From positions 20,339-82,418 of the forward strand of contig DKWE01000009.1 in the NCBI GenBank assembly GCA_002491565.1: 62,080 nucleotides of DNA, read 5' to 3'. Position 1 is the first letter of the stretch; every line of letters begins with the position of its first letter. Of this stretch, positions 15,696 to 23,986 are shown one piece after another. The notes beneath the pieces were generated by a model that was given only the letters and a program-made list of their open reading frames with translations, was not told where the DNA came from and searched no databases. Source of the DNA: Lachnospiraceae bacterium UBA7160 (GTDB lineage Bacteria; Bacillota; Clostridia; Lachnospirales; Lachnospiraceae). The translations under genes were made by a program, and so were the position numbers.

Positions 15696-17459
15696 ATGAG
15701 AGAAGAATCTGGAATGAAAAAGTCTGACCGAAAGCGAGGCGGCGACTGGAGACAGTTCCTGGGCTTTTTCAAAAAGGTGAAGCTGAGCTGGAGGTGGATT
15801 TTGCTGGCGCTGGCAGTCAGTATTGCGTATTATGCTGCCGTGTCCTTTGTGCCGGGCTCTACCGCGGCGCTGTATGCCGGTGATTTTGGAATGGCTGCAA
15901 TTATGGGGCTGGTGCTGAACTATGTCTGTACGCTGGTCTTGTCGCTGGTGACAAGTATATCCCGGCTGATAGCAGAATCAAAATCAGTGCGTTCCGTAAG
16001 AAATTCCGTGTGGAAGCGGATGATCGGAGTAAAGGCGGAATATTATGATGAGCATGATCCGGGACGGCTGCTCAGCGCGGTGACCAGCGATGCGGAGACT
16101 ACCGTAACATCACTTATTGCGGTGATTATTATGATCCCGTCACTGATCATGTATCTGGTGATGTGCCTTGCGCAGATCTCCATGTACAATAGAAAATTAC
16201 TTGCGGTACTGTTTGTGCTGGTGCCGGCCTATATTGCCTATGGATTTTTTATGGGACGGTGGATGTTTGGGACGGGACGAGCGGTTCAGATGCGAATCGG
16301 AGGCCTGACCGGTTTCCTGACAGAGCGCATTCGTAATCTGCTGCTGATCAAATCTTTTGCCGCCGAGAAAAAAGAGGTGGAGAAGGGTGTGGCTGCGGCG
16401 GAAGGGCTTTATAAAGCGAACGTGCAGTATCAGTATATCACAGGTGTGCAGGTGGCGTTTACGTTTGTGACGGAGGCAGTTGGTATTGTGACTGCGGTAC
16501 TGTGGGGATGTCATCTTCTGCAAAACGGAGAGATCGATCTGGAAGCCTGGCTTGCATTTTTTCTGTTTGTGCCGATGATTAATACGGTGCTCCGGCAGCT
16601 TGCCATGATGTGGAGCAACATTAAGGAGGTACAGGGGCGCGCGTCGCGGATGAGCGAGATCATGGATGCGCCGCAGGAGGCGCAGAATCCGCAGGCTGTG
16701 GAGACGGTGCCGGAAGGAAATGTGGTATTTGAAAAGGTTTGCTTTAGCTATGTAAAAGACAAGCCGGTGCTTCAGAACATGGATCTGGTGATCCCGCACG
16801 GCAAAACGACCGCGATTGTCGGCGTATCCGGGAGCGGGAAGACGACGGTACTCAAGCTGCTTGAGCAGCTGTATGTGCCGGATAGCGGAAGAATTACCAT
16901 AGACGGTACGGATATCAGAGGACTGAATCTGCAGTCCTTCCGAAACTGCCTGTCTTATGTCACACAGGATGCGGCGATGTTTGGAGGTACGGTGCGGGAA
17001 TGCCTGACGTATGGCGTGCACCGGGAGGTCCGGGATGAGGAGATCCTTGAGGCAGCGAAAAAGGCGGAAATCTATGAGTATATTATGGCGCAGCCGGACG
17101 GATTGGAGACGGAGCTTGCCATCGCGGGGCGCCGGCTCTCAGGCGGACAGCGGCAGCGGCTGGTGATTGCGAGAGAGCTTTTGAAGAAGGCGGATATTCT
17201 TTTGATGGATGAGCCGACAAGCGCGCTTGACGCGGAGACAGCGGCAGCGGTGAGCAATACGATTTTCCGGGAGTTTCAGGGAAAGACCATCATTATGGTA
17301 ACACATGAGCTCAATTTCATTTCAGAGGCGGATCAGATTATTGTGATGAACCATGGCAGGCTGGAGGGCTGTGGAACGCACAGAGAGCTGCTTGCGTCCT
17401 GCGGCAGTTACCGGGGACTCGTGGAGGAGCAGTCTTATCAGGAGGTGTTTGCGCAATGA
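15696..17459 (+). CDS. ABC exporter half-transporter (membrane-ATPase fusion), subunit 1
   Basis: A 587-aa protein with six membrane helices (residues ~30-310) fused to an ATPase with Walker A GVSGSGKTT, signature LSGGQRQRL, Walker B ILLMDEPTSALD and switch His in THEL. All catalytic residues are present. The next gene starts inside its stop codon (ATGA overlap) and encodes a different half-transporter, so they should form a heterodimer. Such exporters move peptides, lipids or thiols such as those handled by CydDC. The redox genes downstream make thiol or peptide export plausible, but the cargo is not visible. Confidence 0.92.
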   Translation: MREESGMKKSDRKRGGDWRQFLGFFKKVKLSWRWILLALAVSIAYYAAVSFVPGSTAALYAGDFGMAAIMGLVLNYVCTLVLSLVTSISRLIAESKSVRSVRNSVWKRMIGVKAEYYDEHDPGRLLSAVTSDAETTVTSLIAVIIMIPSLIMYLVMCLAQISMYNRKLLAVLFVLVPAYIAYGFFMGRWMFGTGRAVQMRIGGLTGFLTERIRNLLLIKSFAAEKKEVEKGVAAAEGLYKANVQYQYITGVQVAFTFVTEAVGIVTAVLWGCHLLQNGEIDLEAWLAFFLFVPMINTVLRQLAMMWSNIKEVQGRASRMSEIMDAPQEAQNPQAVETVPEGNVVFEKVCFSYVKDKPVLQNMDLVIPHGKTTAIVGVSGSGKTTVLKLLEQLYVPDSGRITIDGTDIRGLNLQSFRNCLSYVTQDAAMFGGTVRECLTYGVHREVRDEEILEAAKKAEIYEYIMAQPDGLETELAIAGRRLSGGQRQRLVIARELLKKADILLMDEPTSALDAETAAAVSNTIFREFQGKTIIMVTHELNFISEADQIIVMNHGRLEGCGTHRELLASCGSYRGLVEEQSYQEVFAQ

Positions 17460-19204
17460 AAAAGAATCAAGGAGGATACGCTCCGGAGAAGGCATCCTTC
17501 CGGGAATATCTTGGAATCTTTAAAGGAATTAAGCTTCCGTGGCTGTTTATTATTCTGATTTTCGCGGCTACGATCGGAAGTACGATGGCAGGACTTTCCG
17601 TAAGCTTCTTTACGGGAGATATGGTGGACGCAAACGGCGATGTCCCGACGGCTCAGCTGGTCAGCTTTGCCCTGGGCTATCTGGCCATGGCAGCATGCTC
17701 CGCAGGATCGGTGATATTTCAGGGAATCGCAAGCGAGAGGATCAATCTGGGACTTCGGAGAAAGCTTTGGCGGAAGATTATTTATACGAGGCAGAGCTGT
17801 TACGATAAAGACGGGGGAGAGATGCTGATCAGCCGTGTTACCACAGACTGTGACTTCGCAAGCAAGCTTCTGACTACGATTGTCGGTTTTTTGTCCATTG
17901 CCGTGAGCTTATATATGTACATTTTTCAGATGTACGGACTGAGTGTGAAAATCGCAAACTATGTGATGCTGCTCGTCCCGGCAAGTATCCTGATCGGTTG
18001 GGGATACGCAAAGCTGAAGTTTTTGATCGCACAGAAAACACAGGCGATGCTGGCCGGTTCTACCGCGTACCTTGCGGAGCGCACCCGGAATCTTTCCATG
18101 GTAAAAATTTCCAATACGCAGGAGCAGGAAATCCGGCTGGGTGAGCAGAAATTTCAGGAACAGTATGTGATGCAGATCAAGACAGGGCTGATGAATGCTT
18201 TTTATACCAGCCTTCAGACACTGTACAGTATCATAAGTGTTGTGATTCCGTTTGCGGTCGGCGCGGGGCTTGTGGCAAAGAATGTCCTGACGGTAGGGGA
18301 TGTGATTGCGTTCTATGCCATCGCGGGCGCTGTCGGGACTTATTTTACGAATGTCATTGACTCGGTTGGCGCGATCCGTCAGGCCAACGGCGCACTTGCG
18401 CGGGTAATCAATACGATGAAGCTTCCGGATGAGCAGGTGGAAGAAGGACGGGATCTGGATGAGCCGGATGCGGACCTTCATTTTGTGGATGTCCGGTTTG
18501 GATACGGGGAAGAGGATGTGCTGAAGCAGGTGACCTGCCAGATCCCGAAGCACAAGGTGACGGCAATCATCGGCAGCAATGGCTCCGGAAAAACAACCCT
18601 GTTCAAGCTGACGGAGCGACTCTATGATCCGAGAGGCGGAGAGGTGCGGTTTGGAGCGACAGACGCAAAGGAATATAACCTGCATGCGTGGAGAAAGGCT
18701 TTCGGCATGGTAGCGCAGGGCAGTCCGCTTCTGGAGGGAACAATACGGGAGAATATCTGTTATGGCTGCGAGCGGATGGTCTCGGAGGAGGAGCTGGTAA
18801 AGGTAGCAAAGGAGACGGGAGTCTATGAGTTTGTCTCAAAGCTCCCGGATGGGTTTGAAACGCTGGTCGCGCCGGGCGGAGAGAATTTCTCCGGCGGACA
18901 GCGCCAGTGTATCGCGATTGCACGGGCTATGATGTGCAGCCCGGATTATCTGCTGCTCGATGAGGCGACGAGCAATCTGGATGCCAAAAGTGAGCGCGCG
19001 GTCATAGACGGGCTGGAGCGGCTGATGCGGGGCAGGACGACGGTAGTTATTGCCCACTCCCTGGCGGCGATCCGTCACGCGGACCATGTGATTGTGTTAA
19101 AGGATGGCAAGGTAAACGCGTCCGGCAGGCCGGAGGAGATCCTGGCGGAAACGGATAATTATCTGATACAGGTGATGAACAGAAAGAAACCCCAGATGGC
19201 ATAG
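17456..19204 (+). CDS. ABC exporter half-transporter, subunit 2
   Basis: A 582-aa membrane-ATPase fusion. Six helices are followed by Walker A GSNGSGKTT, signature FSGGQRQCI, Walker B LLLDEATSNLD and AHSL. Both nucleotide sites of the heterodimer keep the catalytic Glu, unlike many heterodimeric exporters with one degenerate site. It overlaps subunit 1 by 4 bp and is followed after 13 bp by the flavoprotein gene, so export and redox genes share a transcript. Confidence 0.92.
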   Translation: MKKNQGGYAPEKASFREYLGIFKGIKLPWLFIILIFAATIGSTMAGLSVSFFTGDMVDANGDVPTAQLVSFALGYLAMAACSAGSVIFQGIASERINLGLRRKLWRKIIYTRQSCYDKDGGEMLISRVTTDCDFASKLLTTIVGFLSIAVSLYMYIFQMYGLSVKIANYVMLLVPASILIGWGYAKLKFLIAQKTQAMLAGSTAYLAERTRNLSMVKISNTQEQEIRLGEQKFQEQYVMQIKTGLMNAFYTSLQTLYSIISVVIPFAVGAGLVAKNVLTVGDVIAFYAIAGAVGTYFTNVIDSVGAIRQANGALARVINTMKLPDEQVEEGRDLDEPDADLHFVDVRFGYGEEDVLKQVTCQIPKHKVTAIIGSNGSGKTTLFKLTERLYDPRGGEVRFGATDAKEYNLHAWRKAFGMVAQGSPLLEGTIRENICYGCERMVSEEELVKVAKETGVYEFVSKLPDGFETLVAPGGENFSGGQRQCIAIARAMMCSPDYLLLDEATSNLDAKSERAVIDGLERLMRGRTTVVIAHSLAAIRHADHVIVLKDGKVNASGRPEEILAETDNYLIQVMNRKKPQMA

Positions 19205-19217
19205 GAGGAGAGAAGAT

Positions 19218-20072
19218 ATGCTGGATGCGGCAATTGTCGGTACAGGACCGGCAGGCTTGTCGGCCGCGCTCAATCTGAAATTGCATAACAAAGAATTTGT
19301 CTGGTTCGGTTCCGGCAATTTCAGCGGGAAGGTCGAAAAGTCGGAGAAAATAGCAAACTATCCGGGAATCGGTATGGTATCTGGCGAAACTCTGAACCGG
19401 ATGTTTGCAAGGCAGACAGAGGAGATGGGACTTCAGGTTACCGACAGGATGGTGACTGCGATTACAAAAACCCGGGATCGCTACATATTGATGGCGGAAA
19501 ATGAGATTTATGAGGCGCAGACGCTGCTGTTGGCGACAGGTGCGTCTGTCTCCGGGGGAGTGAAGGGGGAACAGGAACTTCTCGGACATGGAATAAGCTA
19601 TTGCGCGACCTGTGACGGCTTCCTGTACCGCGGAAAGCGGATTGCAGTGCTCGTGGCGGACAGTCGCTTTGAGCATGAGGCAGAGTATCTTGCGGGACTC
19701 GCGGCGCAGGTATACCTGTATCCGACGTACAAGGACTGCAGGATCAACCTTCCGAATGTGACGAGGCTTCCCCATAAAATGGAAGCAGTGAAGGGAGAGC
19801 GCTGTGTGGAGAGCATTGTGCTGTCCGACGGTCAGGAGTTTGCGGTAGACGGAGTATTTCTGCTGAGAAATGCGGTGGCCCCGGCAGTGCTGCTTCCCGG
19901 GCTTAAGATGAACGGCCCGCATATTGCGGTTGACCGGGCGATGGCGACGAACTACGAGGGCTGCTTTGCGGCTGGCGACTGCACAGGGAGGCCGTACCAG
20001 ATTGCGAAGGCAGTGGGCGAAGGGAATGTCGCCGCGCACAGTATGATTGAGTGGCTGTCAGGAAAGGAATAG
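19218..20072 (+). CDS. Thioredoxin-reductase-like flavoprotein lacking the NADPH motif
   Basis: A 284-aa protein with an FAD-binding N-terminus (IVGTGPAG, residues 7-14), redox pair CATC (C129, C132) followed by DGF, and the C-terminal FAD motif CFAAGDCTG. In classical thioredoxin reductase the redox pair is followed by a GxGxxA NADPH motif and an HRR patch. Here the same places read IAVLVADSRFEHEA and YLYPTYKDCR, so both are lost. This is the pattern of the ferredoxin-dependent flavin thioredoxin reductases described in Clostridium. The likely partner is the thioredoxin encoded at 21120. The electron donor is inference. Confidence 0.85.
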   Translation: MLDAAIVGTGPAGLSAALNLKLHNKEFVWFGSGNFSGKVEKSEKIANYPGIGMVSGETLNRMFARQTEEMGLQVTDRMVTAITKTRDRYILMAENEIYEAQTLLLATGASVSGGVKGEQELLGHGISYCATCDGFLYRGKRIAVLVADSRFEHEAEYLAGLAAQVYLYPTYKDCRINLPNVTRLPHKMEAVKGERCVESIVLSDGQEFAVDGVFLLRNAVAPAVLLPGLKMNGPHIAVDRAMATNYEGCFAAGDCTGRPYQIAKAVGEGNVAAHSMIEWLSGKE

Positions 20073-20230
20073 GGCCAGAATGGCAGTGAGACAAAACAGC
20101 GCGGTAAAACAAAGCAGCAGTAAGGTAAAAAGTCGCAGAGGGTAGAACAGCAATGAGATAAAGCGGTGTGATGAAACAAAACATAAATGGAAAAGCAGAG
20201 CGGCGAAAAGCGGCACTCAGGAGGGGCGCG

Positions 20231-21118
20231 ATGAACACAAAATTTCCATATGAGGGTACGATCAATCTGGAAGCGTATCTGGATGCATACTGGCAGCGGA
20301 AGGATGCGATCCGGGCGCTGCCAACGGAAGAAGAATTAAAGGAGATCGCCCGGAAAGGGCTTGTGAAGAACCAGCTTGTGCTGGCGGAGGTTCCTGCGGG
20401 TGAGACGGCACAGAGAGGAGATACGGTGGCCCTTAAGACGGTCAGCGAGCTCCCGAAGTTCCACAAAGAAAGAGTGACCGTCAGTATCGGAAGAGGGCTG
20501 TATGACCGGACGCTGGAGGCGGCGATTGAGGGGCTGAAGGCTGGAGAGAGCTGCGAGGTTCTGATCAAAGAAAAGCCGGTGACGGCTACTGTTCTGGAGA
20601 TTCGGCGTAAATCCGCGCCGGAGCCAACCGATGAGATGGCAGCAGCGCTGCAGCAGAAGGATATGAGAGGAAATCTGATACAGACCGTAGCTGAATATGA
20701 GGCGTATGTGAAAGAACAAAAGATAAACGAGACGCTTGCCACGATCAATTACTATGTGGTGGAAGCGATTATGAAGGATTATCCGGTTACGGAATATGAG
20801 GAGGAGGATATCCGAATCCTGGGGGAATTGGAGGAAAAAGCGTTTATCCAGATCTTCCAGGAGCAGGAGGGAATCGATCTGCACAGGCAGGTACCGCAGT
20901 CGTGGGAGGAGGATATGGGTATCCATTCCCTGGAGGAGTTTATCACAAAGCGTCACGACTGGTATCAGATAAAAATTCACCAATGCCTGCTGTATCTGAA
21001 TATCCTCAATCTGCCCTGCGAAGGGAAAACGGATCCGCTGGATCATTATGAGGTGCTTTCAGAGCTCACGGAACAGATGTTTAATAAGATTGAAACAATA
21101 CTGAGGAGGAATCACTGA
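20231..21118 (+). CDS. Trigger-factor-like peptidyl-prolyl isomerase/chaperone
   Basis: A 295-aa protein. An FKBP-like domain (about residues 55-120, with a GLKAGESCEVLIKEK stretch) is followed by a helical C-terminal region like that of trigger factor. It lacks the N-terminal ribosome-binding domain and its GFRxGxxP loop, and is much shorter than trigger factor (~430 aa). ATG 20231 follows AGGAGGGG; earlier ATGs are less well placed. It is followed immediately (2 bp) by the thioredoxin gene. A role in folding a cysteine-containing client is plausible. It has no signal peptide, so it acts in the cytoplasm. Confidence 0.75.
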   Translation: MNTKFPYEGTINLEAYLDAYWQRKDAIRALPTEEELKEIARKGLVKNQLVLAEVPAGETAQRGDTVALKTVSELPKFHKERVTVSIGRGLYDRTLEAAIEGLKAGESCEVLIKEKPVTATVLEIRRKSAPEPTDEMAAALQQKDMRGNLIQTVAEYEAYVKEQKINETLATINYYVVEAIMKDYPVTEYEEEDIRILGELEEKAFIQIFQEQEGIDLHRQVPQSWEEDMGIHSLEEFITKRHDWYQIKIHQCLLYLNILNLPCEGKTDPLDHYEVLSELTEQMFNKIETILRRNH

Positions 21119-21119
21119 T

Positions 21120-21437
21120 ATGGTAAAGACTGTTATGGAAGCGGAATTTGATACGGCGACAAAGGAAGGGTTCTGGATTGCGGACTTTTATACGGATCAC
21201 TGTGGACCCTGCAAGATGCTGGATCTGGTATTGAATGAGATCATTTATGACAATCCGGAGATTAATCTCGCAAAATGTGATATTGAAAAGAGCCCGGCTT
21301 ATGTGGAGCGTTTCTCGGTCAGCGGGACGCCGACATTGCTGTTTCTGCTGGACGGAGAAATCAAAGGAACGATCAGCGGGGCACAGCCGAGGGAGGTACT
21401 GGAAGAATTGATTTCCGCTGCTATGTACGGAGAATAA
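21120..21437 (+). CDS. Thioredoxin-family protein
   Basis: A 105-aa single-domain thioredoxin fold with active site HCGPC near residue 30 and the cis-Pro in VSGTPTLLF. The Trp normally before CGPC is replaced by His. No signal peptide, so cytoplasmic. It ends the run ABC exporter, flavoprotein, trigger-factor-like, thioredoxin and sits 135 bp before a strong terminator. It is the natural substrate of the flavoprotein at 19218. Confidence 0.92.
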   Translation: MVKTVMEAEFDTATKEGFWIADFYTDHCGPCKMLDLVLNEIIYDNPEINLAKCDIEKSPAYVERFSVSGTPTLLFLLDGEIKGTISGAQPREVLEELISAAMYGE

Positions 21438-21571
21438 GAGTAAGAGTTCTCATAGATACCTTGGAGGACATCCCTGCAGGTCCTTCTCCAAGGCACTATA
21501 AGCTGGATGATGCTGGCTTAACTGTAACGGGTCAGGAAGGATCTGTGCAAAGCAGCTGTATGAGCGAAAGG

Positions 21572-21599
21572 GGCGCCGCAATTATGCAGCGCCTTTTTT
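21572..21599 (+). terminator. Terminator of the exporter-redox operon
   Basis: GGCGCCGCA and TGCAGCGCC arms around ATTA are followed by six T. A second hairpin (CCTTGGAGGA...TCCTTCTCCAAGG, 21459-21493) lies between the thioredoxin gene and this terminator. Confidence 0.85.
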
Positions 21600-21654
21600 G
21601 CATTGACTGCCTGTGACTTTTCGGAGATTAATGTGCTGCAAAATTAATGCGCCG

Positions 21655-21715
21655 CATAATTGGTAGTGTAGATTACAAAATTGGATGGGCATAGAATGGA
21701 AAGATATGCTATAAT
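21655..21715 (+). promoter_or_regulatory. LytTR-type operator and -10 of the decayed regulator copy
   Basis: CATAATTGG (21655-21663) and CAAAATTGG (21676-21684) have a 21-bp period and lie ~25 bp before TATAAT (21710-21715). The same layout precedes the intact paralogue at 24939. Confidence 0.55.
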
Positions 21716-21807
21716 ACAAAGAATGGCTTTGCATAAGCTACTGTTGTTCGGCGGAAGGTAAGTCTGAAAAACAGAGAAATGGGTTGTGAGTCGGGAGAAA
21801 CGAACAA

Positions 21808-21957
21808 ATGAGGATTGCGCTTGCAAGAATAATACGCAGGCACGATGCAGAGGCTGTTCTCTGTTTTGTTTCCGCAAGAGATGGCTTTTACAGGGAAGCG
21901 TATGACCTCTATGCGGTCCAGTACCTCTTAAAGCCAGTGCGGAAGGAGGAGCTGCCC
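21808..21957 (+). pseudogene. LytTR response regulator remnant
   Basis: The peptide MRIALARIIRRHDAEAV...DLYAVQYLLKPV matches the receiver end of the intact regulator at 24939 (IRRYDAEAV...DLYAVQYLLKPV). About 180 bp is missing right after the fourth codon, apparently by recombination at a short ATTG match, and everything after residue ~50 is replaced by unrelated sequence. The promoter, operator and ribosome site are kept. The phosphoacceptor and LytTR domain are gone, so no regulator function is expected. Confidence 0.75.
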
Positions 21958-22042
21958 AGAGCTGGTTCCAGAGATCCTGGATGCAGCGCCGTGCTGCCTC
22001 AGCATTCTCTGGAACCGTATCCTCGAGCGTGGCGTGGTTTTG

Positions 22043-22360
22043 TCAGTCAAGCCGGAATACCTGCTCCAGCTTCGGCTGCGCTCCTGTGTCCGGGTCCATT
22101 TCAAGCTCCAGAATATCCTTCATATACGCATTCCAGCGGTCTACAACCGGACTCTCTGCCTGTACCTTTTCCGCATAAGCGACGCCCTTTTCGCACTCAT
22201 AATATCCGAACAGGACATCGTTCACACAGAAAATACTGTAATTGCAGATGCCGGCATCCTTCAGGACCTGCACCATCTCCGGCCAGATCTCGCGGTGCCG
22301 TTTTTCATACTCTGCTCTGCACCCCGGACGTATCCGCCCGGTCCATGCCATATGTTCCAT
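22043..22360 (-). CDS. rhaM: L-rhamnose mutarotase
   Basis: A 105-aa dimeric alpha/beta-barrel protein that interconverts the alpha and beta anomers of L-rhamnose. The family pattern is clear: an IRPGCRAEYEKRH start, WPEM, a GICNYSIF strand and an FGYYEC strand; the usual W-N-x-Y-M helix is present as DRWNAYM. AAAGGAGGGCG precedes ATG 22360. No other rhamnose catabolism gene is adjacent on this strand, but a GH78-like rhamnosidase remnant lies at 55349. Confidence 0.9.
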   Translation of the reverse strand: MEHMAWTGRIRPGCRAEYEKRHREIWPEMVQVLKDAGICNYSIFCVNDVLFGYYECEKGVAYAEKVQAESPVVDRWNAYMKDILELEMDPDTGAQPKLEQVFRLD

Positions 22361-22440
22361 ATGCGCCCTCCTTTATCCTGACAGTCTCTCCTGCCGCTCA
22401 CATGCAGCATTTTCTCCTGCCTGTGGATGATTCTTCCCGT

Positions 22441-22469
22441 ATCATAGCACAATCTGCCTCCCCATTCTA
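22441..22469 (-). promoter_or_regulatory. Promoter of rhamnose mutarotase gene
   Basis: On the minus strand TAGAAT and TATGAT are 17 bp apart, with TG one base before the -10. The transcript would start about 75 bp before the ATG. Confidence 0.5.
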
Positions 22470-22627
22470 TTCTTTTCTAACTCTTATTTGTGCAGATTCA
22501 CCCATATTGGCCGCAGCCTGTTACGGTCAGCCGCCAGTACAATTTAGGCGACCCAGTCGAGAAGTATGTCCGGGCAGTGGCTGGCTGGGCTGTGGCATGC
22601 GTGTGCGTGCAAGAGGGAAGGTGCGCG

Positions 22628-23986
22628 TTACGCTTCTTCCTTCAGCTCTTTCATAATTTTCTTCTCATTATAGAATGCGAAAATCACTCCGCCCGCGATG
22701 CAGAAGAGCCCGGCTCCCAGAGCGGCCATCCGGTATCCGGCGCCGGAGCCGTCGCCCATCGTGGACACGGCGGTAAACAGCAGCATCGCAAGGCTCTGCC
22801 CGAGCTTGAAGGCGAAGGTGCGCGCGGCGTAGAACATCCCTTCACGGCTGCTGCCGGTTTTCATGGCGTCGCTCTGCGCGATATCTGCAACGACGGCCTG
22901 CGGGAGAATGCCGAAGATCGCCATGGGAAGGGAGGCGGCGACAGTCAGGATCACACCCTGTACGGCCGGCGAAATGCCTGGTATCTGTCCGAGGAAGCAG
23001 GTGTAGAGGTACGCGCAGGCAAACATCAGAAACGCAAAAAGAATCAGCTTTTTCTTGCCGAGCTTTGGCGCTAACTTATTGATTGGAATATAAAACACGA
23101 GAGACAGAGCGGTCATCCCTACAAAGTAGAGCGTGGTCATGCTTTCCGGAAGCTTCAAAAGGCTGGTTACGAAGAAAGGAAGCCCTGTCTGGAACATAGT
23201 CAGGCCGATCCAGTAGAAGATATCGGAGCCGACAAACCGGCGGAATTCCCGATTGCGGAAGGTAGCGGCCAGAGAGCGGAACGCGGTATCCTCGGTCGGA
23301 ACAGTCGTGACATAATCCTTCTCGCGGATCGTAAATACCGGGACCAGCATGCAGAAGAAGGCGATCACGGCCATGATTCCGAAGGTGATGCGGACTGCAT
23401 TTGCACGGCCGAGGGAGGCGGGGAGCGCACTCCAGATGGACGGTGCAAGGTACGCCACGGCAGTTCCGGCGATAAAGGTAAAGGAAATCACGGTGGAAAT
23501 GTTGAGCCGCTCCTCCTGCGTGTGTCCGAGCTCCGGGATCAGCGCATTATACGGGGTACAGTAGGCGGTGATCGACAGATAGTAGATCATCACCATCAGC
23601 CAGAGGAAAGCGGCGTTGACCCAACTCGTCTCATTGACCGGGGACCAGAAGACCAGCAGGGTTGACAGGGCAAGCGGCAGAGCCGCGCCCTTCAGAAAGG
23701 GGATGCGGCGTCCATTTTTGGACTTGCAGCGGTCTGACCAGGATGCGATCAGAGGGTCAGTCACCGCATCAAAAATCCGCCCGAAGGCTGTGATGCCGCC
23801 GATGACCGTGAAAATTCCGAGGATCACAAGTCCCTGCGGGATAAAAACAGGCTGTCCCTGCTCGATCGAGGTCTGGTCGGGCTGATAAAAGTACACCAGC
23901 CAGTTGGAAATGATGCCGGAGAGCATTGCCCATCCGAACTGCCCTGTGGCAAAAAGCCAGATTTTTCCAGTTGAAAGTTTCTTCAT
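22628..23986 (-). CDS. Sugar:cation symporter of the GPH (MelB-like) family
   Basis: A 452-aa transporter with twelve membrane helices. The N-terminal FDAVTDPLIASWSDR motif and the YCTPYNALIPEL segment are hallmarks of the glycoside-pentoside-hexuronide family (melibiose, xyloside or glucuronide importers). The start overlaps the stop of the TetR gene (ATGA), so the regulator and transporter are one operon. The substrate cannot be read from the sequence. A glucuronide or xyloside would suit the GH115 and GH43 genes nearby. Confidence 0.9.
   Translation of the reverse strand: MKKLSTGKIWLFATGQFGWAMLSGIISNWLVYFYQPDQTSIEQGQPVFIPQGLVILGIFTVIGGITAFGRIFDAVTDPLIASWSDRCKSKNGRRIPFLKGAALPLALSTLLVFWSPVNETSWVNAAFLWLMVMIYYLSITAYCTPYNALIPELGHTQEERLNISTVISFTFIAGTAVAYLAPSIWSALPASLGRANAVRITFGIMAVIAFFCMLVPVFTIREKDYVTTVPTEDTAFRSLAATFRNREFRRFVGSDIFYWIGLTMFQTGLPFFVTSLLKLPESMTTLYFVGMTALSLVFYIPINKLAPKLGKKKLILFAFLMFACAYLYTCFLGQIPGISPAVQGVILTVAASLPMAIFGILPQAVVADIAQSDAMKTGSSREGMFYAARTFAFKLGQSLAMLLFTAVSTMGDGSGAGYRMAALGAGLFCIAGGVIFAFYNEKKIMKELKEEA

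Noticed and set aside
21808..22656. A 282-codon plus-strand frame starting as a response regulator
   Set aside because: Only the first ~50 codons match a receiver; the rest is antisense to the rhamnose mutarotase gene.
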